Source: Chitinophagales bacterium
Lineage (GTDB): Bacteria; Bacteroidota; Bacteroidia; Chitinophagales; Chitinophagaceae
Length of the DNA: 64,000 nt
Assembly: GCA_026931325.1 (NCBI GenBank)
Contig: JAIXLO010000097.1
Coordinates: 1 to 64,000, forward strand
Direction: 5' to 3'
The notes under the pieces are model-generated. The model made no database searches. It was not told the origin of the DNA and saw only the letters and a list, made by a program, of their open reading frames with translations. The position numbers and the translations under genes were made by a program. Below, one piece after another: positions 62,811 to 64,000 of the stretch (within the stretch, counting starts at the first letter, position 1; each line of letters opens with the position of its first letter).

Positions 62811-63491
62811 TTATGGAACATTAATGTATTTATGTGTTTGAAGGCTTAATTGCCATTGAGGATTTTCTTTTATGTATTCTACAATAAGAGGTGTAATAAT
62901 TTCTTTTTTACTCCACTCAGGTTGTAAATAAAGTTTGCACCTTTTATTTACTTGAGCTGCATAATCTTCTGCCCATTTAAAATCGTGTTTATTAAAAATA
63001 ACGACTTTCAATTCATTTGCAGCATCAACTACTTCTTGCAAAGGAGCTTTAAATTTTTTGGGAGATATACAAATCCAATTCCATTTACCACTTAATGGAG
63101 ATGAACCACTTGTTTCAAGATTTGTTTCAAAGCCTTGTTGTTGTAGTGCTGTTGTTAATTCATCTAAGTTATACAACAAAGGTTCACCACCTGTAATAAC
63201 AATGATAGGTTTGATGTTTAAGGTTTGATGTTTAAGGTTTGATGTTATATCTTCTACTGCTTTATCAACTATTTTCTCAACTCTGAATGAAGGATATAAA
63301 GATTCATCCCAACTTTCTTTTACATCGCACCACACACAACCAACATTACAACCTGCTAATCTTATAAAATAGGCAGCTTTGCCAGTATGATAGCCTTCTC
63401 CTTGTAATGTATAAAAACTTTCCATTACTGGAATGGTTGTGTTTATAGGATGTATAGTTTGTGTTGTATTTATTTTTTTTTCTTTAATCAT
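62811..63491 (-). CDS. queE: 7-carboxy-7-deazaguanine synthase QueE-like
   Basis: A 226-residue radical-SAM enzyme of queuosine precursor synthesis, turning carboxytetrahydropterin into carboxy-7-deazaguanine. The motif GCNVGCVWCDVKESW has Cys at the C-x3-C-x2-C positions, after MESFYTLQGEGYHTGK, a family hallmark. IVITGGEPLL follows, with LETSGSSPL. A 14-nt tandem repeat at 63207-63246 encodes the unusual SNLKHQTLNIKP insertion before the GGEP motif. The start overlaps the folD stop (ATGA), so the two are translationally coupled. queC, queD and others are not in the window. Confidence 0.88.
   Translation of the reverse strand: MIKEKKINTTQTIHPINTTIPVMESFYTLQGEGYHTGKAAYFIRLAGCNVGCVWCDVKESWDESLYPSFRVEKIVDKAVEDITSNLKHQTLNIKPIIVITGGEPLLYNLDELTTALQQQGFETNLETSGSSPLSGKWNWICISPKKFKAPLQEVVDAANELKVVIFNKHDFKWAEDYAAQVNKRCKLYLQPEWSKKEIITPLIVEYIKENPQWQLSLQTHKYINVP
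63207..63246. repeat. 14-nt tandem repeat inside queE
   Basis: Nearly three copies of AGGTTTGATGTTTA occur in a row (63207-63220, 63221-63234 and a partial copy 63235-63246). The unit is not a multiple of three, so the frame survives only because the copy number happens to fit. Confidence 0.8.
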
Positions 63492-64000
63492 CTTGCCAAT
63501 TTCTTTTGATATGCCTCTAATGTATTTTTTAATAACCCTGCAATAGTCATTAACCCTACACCACCTGGTACAGGAGTTATTGCACTTACTTTTTTAGATA
63601 CTTCATCAAAGTGAACATCACCTTTTAGTTTAAAACCTTTTTGTGTTGTTACATCATCTACTCTTGTTATTCCAACATCTAACACAATTGCATTTGGTTT
63701 AACCATATCCGATTTTATAAACTCGGGTTTACCAATTGCTGCAACTAAAATATCTGCTTGCAAACAAATTTCTTTTATGTTAGCAGTATGACTATGACAA
63801 AGTGTTACAGTACAATTTCCATACAATAAATTACTGCTTAATAAAATGCTCATTGGTCTGCCTACAATATTGCTTCTACCAATTACTACAGCATGTTTCC
63901 CCTTAGTGCTTATATGATAATATTCTAACAAAAGCATTATACCATAAGGAGTAGCAGGTATAATAGTTGGTAAGCCTTGAACTAATTTTCCAGCATTAAT
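63488..64000 (-). CDS. folD: Methylenetetrahydrofolate dehydrogenase/cyclohydrolase FolD (partial)
   Basis: The C-terminal 170 residues of FolD, the bifunctional NADP-dependent 5,10-methylene-THF dehydrogenase and cyclohydrolase. Reading is open to the right window edge; the first visible residues (INAGKLVQGLPTIIPATPYG) match the start of the C-terminal half. The NADP-binding motif VVIGRSNIVGRPMSILL, CHSHT, ILVAAIGKPEFIKSDMVKPNAIVLDVGI and the final PVPGGVGLMTIAGLLKNT are all conserved. The substrate-binding N-terminal half lies outside. queE follows with a 4-nt overlap. Confidence 0.95.
   Translation of the reverse strand: MNAGKLVQGLPTIIPATPYGIMLLLEYYHISTKGKHAVVIGRSNIVGRPMSILLSSNLLYGNCTVTLCHSHTANIKEICLQADILVAAIGKPEFIKSDMVKPNAIVLDVGITRVDDVTTQKGFKLKGDVHFDEVSKKVSAITPVPGGVGLMTIAGLLKNTLEAYQKKLAR

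Noticed and set aside
63207..63246. A CRISPR-like array
   Set aside because: The 14-nt units are directly contiguous, without spacers, and lie inside a coding gene; no cas genes are present anywhere in the window.

Overview
The window is a 64 kb, very AT-rich stretch of a Bacteroidota chromosome, most likely Chitinophagales/Chitinophagaceae-like; this placement is inferred from gene content, not from a phylogeny. Support comes from GldD, a type IX secretion (T9SS) C-terminal sorting domain, a GLPGLI-family protein, a DUF4295 gene behind rpmB-rpmG, a bS16 with a long tail, and several promoters of the Bacteroidota type (TTTG, about 19-21 bp, TAnnTTTG). Start codons rarely have Shine-Dalgarno sequences. 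Nearly all of it looks like ordinary core genome. There is no CRISPR array, prophage or rRNA operon, and I found no clearly undescribed multi-gene system.

Layout. 0-4.3 kb, plus strand: FAD-dependent oxidoreductase, glycosyltransferase-rsmG, YceI-like protein. 4.3-10.6 kb, minus: topoisomerase IV subunits parE and parC, separated by a methyltransferase and a DUF1835 protein. 10.7-14.4 kb: YkgJ-type protein, rimO, ftsY and the rpmB-rpmG-DUF4295 cluster. 14.4-16.9 kb is the only mobile region: an intact IS3-family element with a canonical -1 frameshift site, abutting the 3' part of an IS4-family transposase gene. 17-22 kb: lon, a GLPGLI protein, yidC. 22-30 kb: secreted phosphatase, a T9SS cargo gene broken by two frameshifts, two glycosyltransferases and a YfhO-type membrane protein, with dispersed intergenic repeats. 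30-38.9 kb: Nudix, HI0933-type flavoprotein, YdeI-like protein, M48 lipoprotein, a propeller lipoprotein paired with an OmpA protein, and a NarL-type two-component pair.

38.9-53.5 kb: APC permease, Glt-type symporter, an unusual DedA fusion, MFS transporter, family 9 glycosyltransferase, iscS-iscU-iscA, methylmalonyl-CoA epimerase, RNase Z, amidohydrolase, a cysteine-cluster AraC regulator, rpsP, a lipid A-type acyltransferase and tRNA-Arg(TCT). 53.5-64 kb: hutH, alanine dehydrogenase, gldD, a TPR histidine kinase, hicB-hicA-dprA, a PorE-like TPR/PD40/OmpA protein, queE, and folD running off the right edge.

Functional threads: cell envelope biogenesis (yidC, lpxL-like, glycosyltransferases, OmpA proteins), gliding/T9SS (gldD, sorting-domain cargo, PorE-like protein), translation and ribosome modification (rsmG, rimO, rpmB, rpmG, rpsP), DNA topology and uptake (parE, parC, dprA), and Fe-S assembly. 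The most interesting items are the IS3/IS4 junction without target duplication, the hicBA-dprA unit whose HicA has Tyr in place of its catalytic His, the cysteine-cluster AraC protein, the DedA fusion, a 20-bp palindrome before the two-component genes, and a short dispersed repeat that falsely extends a glycosyltransferase ORF.
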